Assembly: GCA_963082975.1 (NCBI GenBank)
Contig: OY720350.1
Span: 21,546,910-21,610,909, forward strand
DNA: 64,000 nucleotides
Source: Labia minor
Lineage: Eukaryota; Arthropoda; Insecta; Dermaptera; Spongiphoridae
Direction: 5' to 3'
Positions 9,549 to 20,420 of the stretch are shown one piece after another. A program made the position numbers and the translations under genes. Within the stretch, counting starts at the first letter, position 1. Each line of letters begins with the position of its first letter. The notes below the pieces were generated by a model. It did no database searches. It was not told the DNA's origin and worked only from the letters and a program-made list of their open reading frames with translations.

Positions 9549-10520
9549 CTAATAGGTTGTTCGGAAAGTAATTTCGTTTTTATCAGAGAGATGTCTTTAG
9601 TTGCATTTCCCAATATCTAACTTTACACTTAACCGCAAAATTATTTTATATTTTCACAATTTACATTGCAAACATTATTTAGTATCTTATTGTATTTTGA
9701 TCTCTTAACTAGTTTTTTTTGGCATCGTATCAAATATGGAAAATTCAAGTGATCATTTTCGTCATATTTTGCTTTTTGATTACCTTAAGGGTAAAAATGG
9801 AGTACAAGCGAGAAAAAAATGATGTGCCGTTTACGGAGAGGATGTTTTGAGTGAACACCTGTGTCAGAATTGTTTTTCGAAATTTTGTTCTGATAATTTC
9901 GATTTGAAAGTTGCACCATGTTCAAGTCGACCAATTGAAACTGAAGACAACAAGATAAAAGCACTGGTGGATGCAAATCGTCGTATAACAACCGAGAATG
10001 GATAGTTTATAACAATATTAAGCCTAAAACTCCTGCTCAATCGACATCAATGACAGATATTCATCAAAAGAAAGTTATGCTTTCTGTATGATGGGATTGT
10101 AAGGGAATCGTATTTTTCGAGGTGCTACCAAGCAACCACACGATTAATTCAAATGTGTACTTTCGTTAGTTGGATGAATTTGATGCTGCCATCAAGCAGA
10201 AGCGTGCAGAATTGTCGAATAGAAAAGGTGTCGTATTCCATTACGATAATGCCAGAACCCATACAAGTCTGGTCAGTCGCCAAAAACTGTTACAGGTTAG
10301 ATGGGATGTGCTCCCACATCCACCATATTCTGTCACTATCAGATTACCATTTGTTTTGGTCATTACAAAATTTTTTAAATGATATAAACTTTGATTCAAA
10401 TAAAGTCGCAAAAATCATTTACTTCAATTTTGAAGCCTGGAATTTTAAAATTACCAGAAAGATGGAAAAAGGTAATGAAATAAAATGGTCAATACATAAT
10501 TGAATAAAAGTTATTTTTAA
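9549..10520 (+). pseudogene. Mariner-family transposon relic, copy 1 (inactive transposase)
   Basis: The left end carries a mariner-type terminal repeat (TTAGGTTGTTCGGAAAGTA). The transposase starts at ATG 9735 (ENSSDHFRHILLFDYLKG, the N-terminal helix-turn-helix region) and after frameshifts and stops includes the catalytic-core landmarks MLSV.WDWKGIVFFEVLP, VVFHYDNARTHTS (second Asp) and SDYHLFWSLQNFL (10340-10390). It ends with LKLPERWKKV near 10450. The internal WVVYNNIK..KAW-type segment is shortened. The right terminal repeat is missing; the element ends beside an opposite-strand mariner relic. Confidence 0.8.
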
Positions 10521-10530
10521 GTCTTTTTAG

Positions 10531-11112
10531 TCTCATAGCCTCATTGTTGACTCCTTGTTGACTGTTTCGTTCTTTCCAAGCATTTCCCAGTCCCACCAAA
10601 CGCAGATCATAGACTTTTCGGGTGGAGATCTTGTTTGACTCTCGGCTTTGTCGTGTCTCCTGAGACCACCCACTCCTATCTTTGCTTCACATGGACTTAC
10701 ATGAATCAATTCTTATCACTCGTGACGTTTCGGTACAAAAAGCGCTGTTTATGAGCGCGTTTTGCTCAATGGCGTACGAGGTCTTGAGCAGCGATTGAAG
10801 ACAATTTTCTTTGTTGATTTCGCTAAGCTCGTGAGACACTCAAGTTCAGAGTTTTTTCGGTAAATCCCACTGTATGAAGATAATTGAGGATCGTCTTATG
10901 ATCACACTTCATTTTTTCGGTCAATTCACCTTGAGATGCTCCTCATCAAAATCTGCAGGTCAGCCGCTGCGAGGTTAAAGTCGCAGTTTTTGAACTTCGC
11001 AAACCATTTTTGTGCTGCGCTTTCTTTTATGACACCGTCTCCATACATGTTGCATATGTTACGAGCGGCTTCAACTGCTATTTGATTATGATGAAAAGTG
11101 AAGAAATGTAGG
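10531..11112 (-). pseudogene. Mariner-family transposase relic, copy 2
   Basis: Read on the minus strand from about 11112, the sequence gives FRHLHFFTFHHNQIAVEAA, then a KWFAKFKNCDFNL motif typical of the mariner DNA-binding domain, and ends near 10600 in MICVWWDWEMLG, the catalytic WWDW block holding the first Asp. Several stops and frameshifts are present and the C-terminal catalytic half is missing. It lies tail-to-tail with the plus-strand relic to its left but belongs to a different mariner lineage. Confidence 0.75.
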
Positions 11113-11766
11113 TGTCGAAAATGCTGATTTTTGATTTATTCTATTTCTAAAGTTGAAAAATAAGAAAAGATAAAATTATATTAAAAAATAAATAACACAG
11201 TTTTGTAGAGTAGAAAAGCATTTTCTAATGAATACAAATACTTTGCCAAACAACAAACAAATCACTTAAATAAAGCGCTTTAACGAACGAATTTATTCCC
11301 GAACCTATTAGAAATAGAAATATAAATATATATATTATATATATATTATATGTATATTATATGATTTGATATAGCTATCTATACATATATTATAATATTT
11401 TGAAATACATTTTCCTTATATATGTACATTGTGAAAAGAGAGTTGGAGTCGATGTTTTTATTCTTTTCCACTTTGTTTAAGTTATGAATCTTCTTTTTCG
11501 ACTCTTGTTAAGTGGGTTCTTTTTTTCTTGTGCACTTGAAAATATAATATATTTTATATTTTGTACATCATAGAATAAAATGTAAAAGATAGAAAATCAT
11601 TTTATTCAATTTTAATGATAGAATAAAATATTTTGAAAAAAAAAAGAAAATAATATTTTTGTTATATTTAATAATAAATCTTTATATTTTATATCATTTT
11701 ATTATATAAATATATATTTTCTATATATTTTAAAAATAAAAAATAGTTGATGTGATTTTCAATAAC
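11113..11766. other. AT-rich spacer
   Basis: AT-rich, with TA-rich tracts around 11325-11400. I see nothing coding. Confidence 0.5.
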
Positions 11767-11944
11767 GAACCGAATCCATTTGGATAAATTCTACCCCGCA
11801 GCACTAGCAGACTTCCTTCACCCCATTTTCGACCTCATCAATAAGACCCCTTGTAGAGTTGAAAATTCACGACAATCCCCAGAGGCTGAACAATTTGTTT
11901 TGGCTCTCGGGACAAGAATACGTAATTGTCAACCATCACAGGTA
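11767..11944 (+). other. Exon-like GC-richer island
   Basis: About 165 bp near 47% GC stand out from flanks below 25% GC. One plus-strand frame is open from about 11750 to 11962 and reads a non-repetitive protein segment (DKFYPAALADFLHPIFDLIN ... EAEQFVLALGTRIRNC). A good donor sequence, CAG|GTACAT, sits at 11940. There is no obvious acceptor, because the same frame meets a stop just upstream (11749). I do not recognise the protein. It could be a first coding exon with a hidden start, or a transposon fragment. Confidence 0.35.
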
Positions 11945-12070
11945 CATTATTCAATTTCATGCTGACTAAAAGAAAAACATTTATTTTCTTTCATTTTACA
12001 TAAAAGGCCTTTGTAATCTATTTATACAAATATATATAAATAACTAAACATTTGTGATTAAATAAAATAA

Positions 12071-12614
12071 GCTGGAGTGTCTCCACTCGATTATCTCGCA
12101 ATTTGAATTGGATTAAATAAAATATATTATATTTAAATTAAAATTAATAAATATTTATTAAATCAGCGCGTGTTTGGCTCTTTGTTGATGGCACCACACA
12201 CACCACGTACTGGCGCGTGATTTCCAGTGTTAAAAAATTAATTCCGGTACTTTCAGCGATTTAATCAAGCTGAAATTCTAGCAGTTTTATACAATTTTTA
12301 ATCACGTGGAAAACTATCTAACATATACGGTCACTTTAGAGAAAAAAAAATCAAAACGTGGTAGATTCCGGTTGAGCTACATTTTTCAAAAATTGATAGA
12401 AAACTTCAAATTTTGAATTATGCCCATGTACCCAATTTCAAGCTAAAACCGTTTTTGCATAATCTTGTCTACATACACACACACACACACGTACAACCAG
12501 ACATTTTTCTCAACCTTAGTGAAAATGATTCAGGAACCTTCAAAACGTATAAAAACATCAAAATCTCGATATCGAAAATTTTAGTAATCACAATACTATC
12601 TCTGGCGAGATAGT
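12071..12614 (-). mobile_element. HINE-1 copy 1 (Helentron-like non-autonomous element)
   Basis: Read on the minus strand it starts ACTATCTC-GCCA-GAGATAGT after a T-run, passes a (GT)n tract and ends with TAATCGAGTGGAGACACTCCAGC. The end includes an inverted copy of the start (GAGATAAT here, GCGAGATAGT in other copies) and the 5-bp hairpin GAGTG-GAGA-CACTC. No protein is encoded. Confidence 0.75.
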
Positions 12615-13572
12615 AAAAAGGAGCATTAATTTTTTTTATTAAGTTAATACAATTAATAATATTACTAGTACATAAACCCTTCTTGGTTGGTATTTTTAGG
12701 ATAAAATTAGGGAAGGGAATTTTACTTACTTAAAAAAATTAAATTTTCTTTTAATTTAGGAAATTTAAAATTATAATTTAATTTTAATATAATATATAAT
12801 ATATAATAATAATAGTATTAATAAATAAAATTTAATATTTTAAGTTTAGAACATTGCTATTTACAGACTGTCAGACAGACACTGATTTGTATATTTTATT
12901 ATAATAACAATAAATCACATTTACCAAGATATGTAATTTTGAGTCTTGAGGCGATTTTCACACGCACACTCACATCTTCCATTTTCATCCAATGATAATC
13001 AAACTTAACATGAATTTCTCTCAAATAAAATAAATATTAATTAATTCATATACATTATCATTATTAAAATGTTATATAAATTTTTATTACTATTTACTAA
13101 ATTACACTTAATGTAATTCAAAAAAATCAAAAATAATATAAAATATAAAAATTTAATCTATAAATTAAATTTGTATATGAATTTTAATTAAATTATTTTT
13201 AAAAATATAATTATTAATCATATTTAATATTACATTTTAATAAATAAATTCTTCAATTAGATAAATTAATGTAAATTATAGAAAAAAATCATAATATTTA
13301 TATGATAATAAAATTAAATTCAGTATAAAATATTTTCATGTGTTAATAAATTATTCAATCATACAATATAATAATGAAACTTTATATATATATATATATA
13401 AGCGTTTTATTTTATTTTCAAACAATTTTCAATAATTTGTTTATTAATTGATTATATTATGCATTGTGATTAAATGATTGGAATTCCTTTGAAAAATTTC
13501 AAAATGTCAATTAGACTGGACACATTATAGAAAAAAAAATGAAATTAATATTTAATAATGTTACTTTTTTAC
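12615..13572. other. AT-rich sequence, probably intronic or downstream of the GTPase exon
   Basis: Very AT-rich with a (TA)n tract at 13384-13400. If the minus-strand GTPase exon at 13573-13742 is internal, this stretch would be its following intron. I could not find the next exon. Confidence 0.4.
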
Positions 13573-13742
13573 CTGGATGATGCTGGTTTTTCCAACGGCC
13601 GGTGCCCCGAGAATAATCACTTTAACCAACTCCATTGAATCCGGACTCTGCTCGATGATGGAGGCAGATGATGGGGTCGCAGCCTCAGCCCCCGGACTCC
13701 CTTCCTTCCGACCCCGGTTTTCCAGATAATCCAAATCCAATT
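13573..13742 (-). CDS. Ras-like small GTPase, P-loop exon
   Basis: On the minus strand a 170-bp block of high GC is bounded by an acceptor (TGTTTCAG at 13743-13750) and a donor (CAG|GTAAAA at 13567-13575). It reads open in one frame: a low-complexity leader rich in Ser, Pro and Ala, then MELVKVIILGAPAVGKTSII. GAPAVGKTS fits the GxxxxGK[ST] P-loop that binds nucleotide phosphates, preceded by the hydrophobic beta-1 strand as in Ras-superfamily proteins. The coding start may be the internal ATG at MELVK or lie in an upstream exon. Switch regions and later G-box motifs should be in exons at lower coordinates, but none is evident here. The best guess is a divergent Ras-like (RASL/RERG-type) GTPase. 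No expression signal is visible. Confidence 0.7.
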
Positions 13743-13985
13743 CTGAAACAAGTTAAAAAAATAAATAAATAAATCAAAACAACATCACGTAAATAAATTA
13801 TCATTTATTAATAAAAAATTGTGCAAATCGATAAAAAAAAAAAAAAAAAATTTCAAAATAATAAAAAACAAAACAAAATACATTACATTAACATTTCGCG
13901 GAAAATCCACGAAGAGGGTGATTTAATTTGTTAACCTAATACATTTTTAATTTTTAAAAACAGACATTTATTTATGTTACTTTTT

Positions 13986-14322
13986 ACTATCTCGCCATTT
14001 TTTTTTCCTCTAAAGTGACCGTAAAAATAAAGATATATGTTTGATAATTTTTCACATGATTAAAAATTGCATAAAATTGCTATATATAGAATTTCAGCTT
14101 GATTGAATCGCTGAAAGTACCGGAATTAATTTTTTTCACTTCAAATCACGTGCCATCACGTGACGCGGTGCCATCAACAAAGAACCAAACACGCGCTATT
14201 TTAATAAATATTATTTATTATTTATAATTGATAATTAATTAAATTTAATTTAAATATAATATATTATATTATTTAATCCAATTCAAATTACGAGATAGTC
14301 GAGTGGAGACACTCCAGCTAAT
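13986..14322 (+). mobile_element. HINE-1 copy 2, internally deleted
   Basis: It starts ACTATCTCGCC after a T-run, then jumps directly to the 3' half of the family (from TTTTTTCCTCTAAAGTGACC). It ends with ACGAGATAGT, the hairpin GAGTG-GAGA-CACTC (14301-14314) and CAGCTAAT. The GT-repeat core is missing. Confidence 0.75.
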
Positions 14323-14793
14323 TTAAAAAAAAAAAGATTATTCTACAATTATTTATTTATAATTTCATAGAGTGTAAATATAGTGTGTAATATATGTACA
14401 AATGAAATAATATTCAAATTATTAATATTTAAAAAAAAAAAACATTAAGATAGATTTTGAAATATAATAATGGTATTTTCTTAAAATTTTTGATCATATT
14501 AATTCTTAACCGAATATATATAATTAATAACAATGAATTCCTATATTATTAAGATTATAATTAACGAGAAACAATTCAATATCTTATAAATTCCATTTTA
14601 ATATAAGTTGGGTATTTTGGTTAGATATATTATAACTGTGGCTGTGGCTCGACTCAACGTGTAGGGATAGGACCACTCATTAATTAACTGTACAACAGAA
14701 ACCTCTCACTTCTCATTTGCAATTGCATTTCTTTTTAATGAGTATATTAAAAATTGAGTTATATATATATATATATATATATATCTTTTACAT
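14323..14793. other. AT-rich spacer
   Basis: AT-rich with a (TA)n run at 14760-14783. I see nothing coding. Confidence 0.5.
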
Positions 14794-15652
14794 AGGTGTA
14801 GAAGTATGAAACCGGAGTTTCCCTGATGGTGTTCGCTATCAATTTAAAAACCGTAAGACCGTTTCTGTAGTGACATCTTCACTCTATAACAGCTGACGAA
14901 GTTTGTCAACACACAATAACCTACATAAGTTTCATACACCGGTATATTTCTCTATAACTTCGAACATGTCGAGTTTTGTGCATACGAACTATGACACCAT
15001 TAGTTTTCTGCTATCATTTGAAGAAAACTGCTGCAGAATCGGATAGAATGCTTGTCAAAGCATACGATGAACATGCTCTTGAAAAAACTCAATACTTTGA
15101 GTGGTCTAAAAAATTTAAAAGTGGTTAATTTGATGTGAGAAACGAGGAACGTGGGAAACCACCGAAAATATATTATGAGCTACTAAAACCTGGCGAAACC
15201 GTTAACTCTGATCGTCACCAACGGCAAATGATTGATTTGAATCGAGCAATACGTGAAAAAAGGTCAGAAAAAATCAACATAAAGTCAGTTTGCTTCATGA
15301 TAATTCCCCCTCACACACAGCAAAACGGGTCACGGGTACGATCGAGGTGTTCAATTTGGAAGTACTAGCGCATGCGGTTTATACTCCAGACCATCTATTC
15401 GAATCATTGGGACATACACTCGCCGAACAACACTTCGATTCGTATGAAAATGTACGAAAATGGCTCGAAAATTGGTTCTTATTCAAAAGAAGAATTGTTT
15501 TTTTGGCGTGGCATTCATAACCTGCCGAAGAGGTGAGGAAAATGTATAAATTCCAATGGAGACTATTTTGAATAAAATATTTTTTATAGTTTTCAAATAA
15601 CAGACGTGAAATTTTTACAAAAAATTCCGGTTTCATACTTTTACACCTGGTA
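14794..15652 (+). mobile_element. Mariner-family transposon, copy 3, internally deleted
   Basis: Inverted termini match at both ends (AGGTGTAGAAGTATGAAACC on the left; inverse of GGTTTCATACTTTTACACCT on the right), with TA nearby on both sides as mariner targets. The transposase starts at ATG 14966, keeps an N-terminal KTQYFEWSKKFKSG helix-turn-helix segment, and then jumps near RGKPPK (about 15167) straight to YYELLKPGETVN and the core motif MLHDNSPSHTA (15290-15322). It continues to a FDSYENVRKWLENW tail. The middle third, including the first catalytic Asp, is deleted, and there are stops and frameshifts, so it is dead. Confidence 0.8.
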
Positions 15653-15943
15653 TAAGTTAATTTTATTTAATATATTATTAAATAGATGGAAGGAGAGTGA
15701 AGTAATAGTTGCATATCATTTATTCATCCAAAAGAGGCAGTTATTAACAGATTTAAAGTAAATTAGATGAGGTTAAATTTTAATTGAATTGGCAAGAAAT
15801 TGTTACTATCAAATCTTTCAAGTTTATCCGATAGAAAGAATAGATAAGAAATTTTTATCATTAATGCTTTATTGATTATATAAAAATTGTATTTGTATAA
15901 ATATCTCATTAATCTTTACATTCTATCTATCTATGTATCTCTA
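15653..15943. other. AT-rich spacer
   Basis: No gene or repeat recognised. Confidence 0.5.
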
Positions 15944-16055
15944 TGGAAAAGTTCTTAACCACAGAGACCGCAGTCCTCCAAGCGTCCTTGAGCCACCCCC
16001 ATCCAACGCCTACTCTCTTCTAACTCCCTCGTATCTCTCCCTACCTTACATTATT
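15944..16055 (-). pseudogene. LINE polymerase C-terminal fragment
   Basis: The minus strand reads RDTRELEESRRWMGVAQGR followed by LEDCGLCG and a stop. This is the end of a non-LTR retrotransposon polymerase of the type also seen at 75-385. Only about 35 codons remain. Confidence 0.5.
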
Positions 16056-17329
16056 TAATTTAAATAAAAAATACATTCCATTCTTAATTTAAAATTGTAT
16101 CTTAAAAAAAAAAAAATAGAAAGATTCATTAGTTTTTTTTTTATTTTAAAATTATTTTTATTTTATTCAATCGAATTCTACCTACACAAAAATAACAAAA
16201 AGGCACCCTTAAAAATATATTTGAATGAAAAATTATATCATTGTTATTTCCATGCAAAAGATATATGAAAATAAAATATAATACTTTTTAATAATGTTGA
16301 AGATTAAACGAAAAAAGCCGATTATTATTTTACATTCCAAAAAGCAAAGAGGCAGGGAGAGAGTAAAGAGATGAAATTTCATGGATTATTTTAACGTGAA
16401 AAGTATTTAATTATATTTTGGTATCACTAGGCTTCTATTAGAAAATCAGATTTGTAGTCAAAGAAAAAAAAATAAAATTACATTTCAATATACAAATTTT
16501 ATAATTATTATTATTATTATTTTAAATTATTAATAGTAGTGATTAAATATTGGTTTAAAACTTTCATATTAAAATTTATAATGAACCTGGTGTATCTAAC
16601 ATACTTCTTTCTTTTAATTATTATACAAAGTATAAAAAAAATCTTTTTTTATGAATTTCATCAAAGGAAATTAATTTTTTTTTTCTTTTCAAATTTGTTA
16701 ATTAAATTTCTCCTTATATTTATTTCTAACACATCAATCGTTAGCATATATATCAGACATATATTCTATTATTTAATTATATAAATAGAAGATATTATTT
16801 ATTATCTAAATTTACTTAAATAATATAAGTTATAGGAATAGATATAATATTTATTGTGTGTTTGTAAATGAATGTGATATTGAGATTCTCATTAGCATCC
16901 TCGGATGATTAATTAATGAAAAGTTTCTTATAATATAAAAAGTTTCTGAAAATTTCCTTTGCATAATGGAATATGTTAAACTTGGATAATTTATATGAAA
17001 ACTTATTCTCCAGTTGACAGATATTTGTTATTTAATTTTAATTTAATAAATGACATTCAGATAATCAGAAAATTGTAATTGTAGGATTTATTTATATTTA
17101 AATTTAAATTTTATTTTATTTAAGATTTACCATCAAACATCTATTTCTTTTCAAATCTTTTAGTTTTATAATTTGCTATACCCCTTTAATACTCTCTTGA
17201 TGATCAAATTATTACCAAAGTTAAAAAAAAATATAACTTCATTAGGAAATTTATATTTAGTGTGAGTAAGTTAAGAATTATATTTATATAATAGGATATA
17301 TTAAATATAGTAAAAATATCAAAATATTA
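16056..17329. other. AT-rich spacer
   Basis: AT-rich throughout. An 81-codon frame at 16539-16784 is Phe/Ile/Leu-rich because of T-runs and is not credible as a gene. No repeat family of this window recurs here. Confidence 0.45.
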
Positions 17330-17815
17330 GGCAATTGTTAACAAACCGGGAAGATTCAAGAATTTGGATAAAACTTTGCCAGTGGATTCCTTTTTAAATT
17401 CCAAGAAAATTTTCCTTATGCAATATATCTAGGTCGCTTCCAGTTTACGATATAAAAATTATTAGTTTGTAAGATAAACTATAGTTATAAATGAGCAGGT
17501 ATTTAGTAATGTTTTATTTACTAATTCACTAATTTTCGGTTTTTTCGGTTCGATTTGAACATAGGAAAATTATTGAATTAATTATTTTTTTAATTTTCAT
17601 ATATCCACACCAAATTGAAAAAAAAACCTTTGCAGATAAATAAATAATACATGGAATCGAAATAAAATGTCAATGGATTTATATGCAAATTTTAATAATT
17701 TTTATCTCGGAAACTAAAAGCGACCAAGAAATATTGTATAAGAAAAGTTTCATTGCAATTAAAAAATCCACTGGCAAAGTTTCATCAAAATTCTTGAATA
17801 TTCCCGGGTTGTAAA
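17330..17815. mobile_element. Foldback (near-palindromic) element E, copy 1
   Basis: The two halves are imperfect inverse copies: the left half contains TTTGCCAGTGGATTCC and CTAATTTTCGGTTTTTTCGG, and the right half contains the inverse AATCCACTGGCAAAG near 17768. The outer ends approximate CAATTGTTAACAAACCGGG and its inverse. Copies recur at 46975-48470, 55313-55790 and 56515-56815. Non-coding. Confidence 0.7.
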
Positions 17816-18199
17816 CAATTACCAAATATTGTAAAGTGACAAATTGTACAAATTCTCGAATGAATAATTTATCATGTTCAGGCAGTCACACACACACACA
17901 CAATCAAATGCAAATCGACGTCACAAGAGTGGAAGGTTGTTTTTAAATTGCGCGAATCTTTTTAATGAAATAAAAACATTTGAACAATGATTTTTTTCAG
18001 TTTTTATTAATTATTTTATATAATTTTTCGTCTAGGCAAAAAAAAGTGAATATCATCTTTTGATTAAATATACATACAATACAAAAAGTATAATTAACAT
18101 AAATTCACAAATAAAATAAAAAAAAAATATGATTTAACTAGTGACTTATATTTAATTTTCTTTTAAAATTAATTAATAACAATTTTGTGTAAATAAATA

Positions 18200-18365
18200 A
18201 AAGTTGAATAAGAATTGAATTTTGTTTACTTGTAGAAGAATGAAAAATAGAACAAAACAACAAAAAGGACATTTTCAAAGCTTTGACCGATATCCATTGG
18301 TTATTGTTTGAGAAAAAAACATTTTTGGGTTTTATTTATTAAACATGTTCTTAATTGTTTAAATT
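18200..18365 (-). repeat. Downstream copy of the F-box upstream region
   Basis: AATTGAATTTTGTTTAC..ACAAAACAACAAAAAGGAC..TTTCAAAG at 18210-18300 resembles 20450-20525, which lies upstream of the same gene, in the same orientation. The same pair flanks gene copy B (57890-58040 and 60215-60370). It looks like a leftover promoter-side flank of a lost neighbour in a tandem array. Confidence 0.6.
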
Positions 18366-18812
18366 CTTACAAACTTGTATTAATTTAGGAGACTATAGAT
18401 ATAAAACTATTTATTAATATATATTTTTATATTATATAATATTATAAAGAATAAACGAAAGGATATGGGATTGAATAAGGAAAACAAAATAAATTCACAA
18501 ATTTCTTTTTATAATATTTATTAAGAAATTATTATTATTTTTATTAATTAATATATAAACATAAATAAATTAAAAATATCAAATACAAATTAACTTATCG
18601 CCATCTTTCAATTAACATAATTAAAATACAAATATAATATTTATATATTTATTTTAATATAGTTATTTTGACATTCTTATGAGATTCCATGAGAATTTTG
18701 TTAAATTTAAAGTTACAAAAAATGGAGGACCATATGATTTAAGGCCACCCTTAATCTATTGTATACATTTTTATTATACAATATATATGTTATATATTAA
18801 AAAAATAAACTT

Positions 18813-20198
18813 TTAAAACAATGGTAAATAAGTAGGATCATAATTAAACCTAAGGTTAATTCTATATTCTATATCATCGTAAAATTTATATCTTCCGATA
18901 TTACTTGCACAAGGTAACAATGTTTTGCAAAACCGAACTTCATTTTTATTTTTTTCCAATTTATCTCCAGTTGTTTTAATGTTCAATGTATGAAGACGCA
19001 AATTTTCTTTAATTTTTGGAAAACTAACATATATCTTTTCCACTGGAAGAACTAATTGATATAATTTTTTACATTTAAAAATGTGTTGAAGTACTTTATT
19101 AGATATTTTTTCACATTCAAACAATGATAAAATATTTAATTTTTTTATTTTATGGATATCTTCTAGATCACTATTTATTAATTCTCCACCGTATTCTAAT
19201 CGGAGATCGGTTAAATTTTCAAACTGGTTAAGCAATTTCAAGGCATTTGTATGGATATCTTGGCAATGTGCTATTTTCAAATTTGTTAATGGTAAACTTT
19301 TTTCAAGAAACACTTTAACTAATTGTTCTGTAAAGGATTTAATATCTATTAACATTAGTTTTTTCAATTTACCTAATGGTGCCATGTTAAAATATCTCCT
19401 GAGAATTTCTTCAGGGCCACTGAATAAAATCAGCAGGTATTCTAAATGTTCTAATTTAGACAAATATGATGGCCAGGTTGTATTACCATGATGAAACGAG
19501 ATTTTTAATTGTCTTAAATTAGAGAAGTTATTTATTATTTCCAATGCTTCAATGGTATTGATCAATAATGTCGGTAAAGATAATGAAACAAATTTGTTCT
19601 TTTTCTTAAATAATTGATTAGTTAAAAAATGTTCAGCGACAGATTGATTTTTAATAGTAAACTTTTTTAAATTTGGAAAAAAATAATTAATAGCCTCTAG
19701 AAAAACATGATCAATTATTAAATAATCACATATAACAATTTCTTCTACATTATTGAAAGTAGGACAAGTTGGCAATTTACCTTCTTTTATAAGACTTGCT
19801 AATTTTTCTTTAATATTAACTATTTCATCTCTATAAATGTAGAATTGTTCAAAAATGATTTTTTTTAATCGTGGCATTGGAAAATCTGTTATAGACTTGT
19901 TTAAAAAGAAATAATTACACTCACATACTTTAAGAGTTTCTATTAAAAAATAGAATTGTTTAAAAAATTTTTGATGCCAATAGGGAGCCGAATCGCCGAA
20001 TATTATTCCATTTGCTGAAGAGATAATTCCAGAATTTATAATCACATCATAATAATATGGATCTTCACTAAAAACAAGCAATTGTTCTCTTGTTGAATAT
20101 TTCAGAATATTACCCACTAATTCTCGCGGTAATCTCAGCATATGTTCACTTAATTCTAGATCACAATGTTCTGTTTCTTTCATCTTTTTGGATGCCAT
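18813..20198 (-). CDS. F-box/LRR protein, copy A (461 aa)
   Basis: A single-exon protein. The start is taken at ATG 20198 (MASKKMKE), because the equivalent MPSKKMK start is conserved in copy B, whereas the 15 residues upstream are hydrophobic and poorly conserved. Residues ~21-60 (LRLPRELVGNILKYSTREQL) fit an F-box, which binds Skp1 in SCF ubiquitin ligases. From about residue 115 to 430 the protein has irregular leucine-rich repeats with LxxLxLxxC-like units (e.g. NLKIAHCQDIH, LNILSLFECEKIS), expected to form the substrate-binding surface. There is no signal peptide at the chosen start and no membrane span. It may recruit a target protein for ubiquitination in the cytosol or nucleus; the target is unknown. 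A paralogue lies at 58699-59979. Confidence 0.75.
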   Translation of the reverse strand: MASKKMKETEHCDLELSEHMLRLPRELVGNILKYSTREQLLVFSEDPYYYDVIINSGIISSANGIIFGDSAPYWHQKFFKQFYFLIETLKVCECNYFFLNKSITDFPMPRLKKIIFEQFYIYRDEIVNIKEKLASLIKEGKLPTCPTFNNVEEIVICDYLIIDHVFLEAINYFFPNLKKFTIKNQSVAEHFLTNQLFKKKNKFVSLSLPTLLINTIEALEIINNFSNLRQLKISFHHGNTTWPSYLSKLEHLEYLLILFSGPEEILRRYFNMAPLGKLKKLMLIDIKSFTEQLVKVFLEKSLPLTNLKIAHCQDIHTNALKLLNQFENLTDLRLEYGGELINSDLEDIHKIKKLNILSLFECEKISNKVLQHIFKCKKLYQLVLPVEKIYVSFPKIKENLRLHTLNIKTTGDKLEKNKNEVRFCKTLLPCASNIGRYKFYDDIEYRINLRFNYDPTYLPLF

Positions 20199-20249
20199 GA
20201 TTGTAAAATAAAAAAACAAAACAAAATCAAAAACTTTACTCACACTTAA

Positions 20250-20420
20250 CCATGGTTAGTTAAAATGTGTGTTGCACTTGGTTAATTGCAAACAGCAATG
20301 AATTGCAGACTGAAAACAGAGGAGCATGCTAAATCGAAAAAATGTCTGTGAAAACAGGGAACCAATCAGAAGACACTTTTTAAAACTGTTAGGCTCGATC
20401 TTATTGGGTACTTTCCATCA
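20250..20420 (-). promoter_or_regulatory. Upstream region of F-box gene A, conserved with copy B
   Basis: A block about 50-220 bp upstream of the ATG is strongly conserved with 60030-60170. It contains an inverted CCAAT box (GGAACCAATCAGAAG on the plus strand near 20357), a GAGCATGCTAAATCG block, and a TCAGT initiator-like sequence on the minus strand near 20310. No TATA box is placed convincingly. Promoter function is inferred from conservation and position. Confidence 0.4.

Noticed and set aside
20199-20243. N-terminal extension of F-box protein A as a signal peptide
   Set aside because: The hydrophobic stretch comes from T-rich upstream sequence, varies between copies, and a conserved Met starts the MxSKKMK segment.
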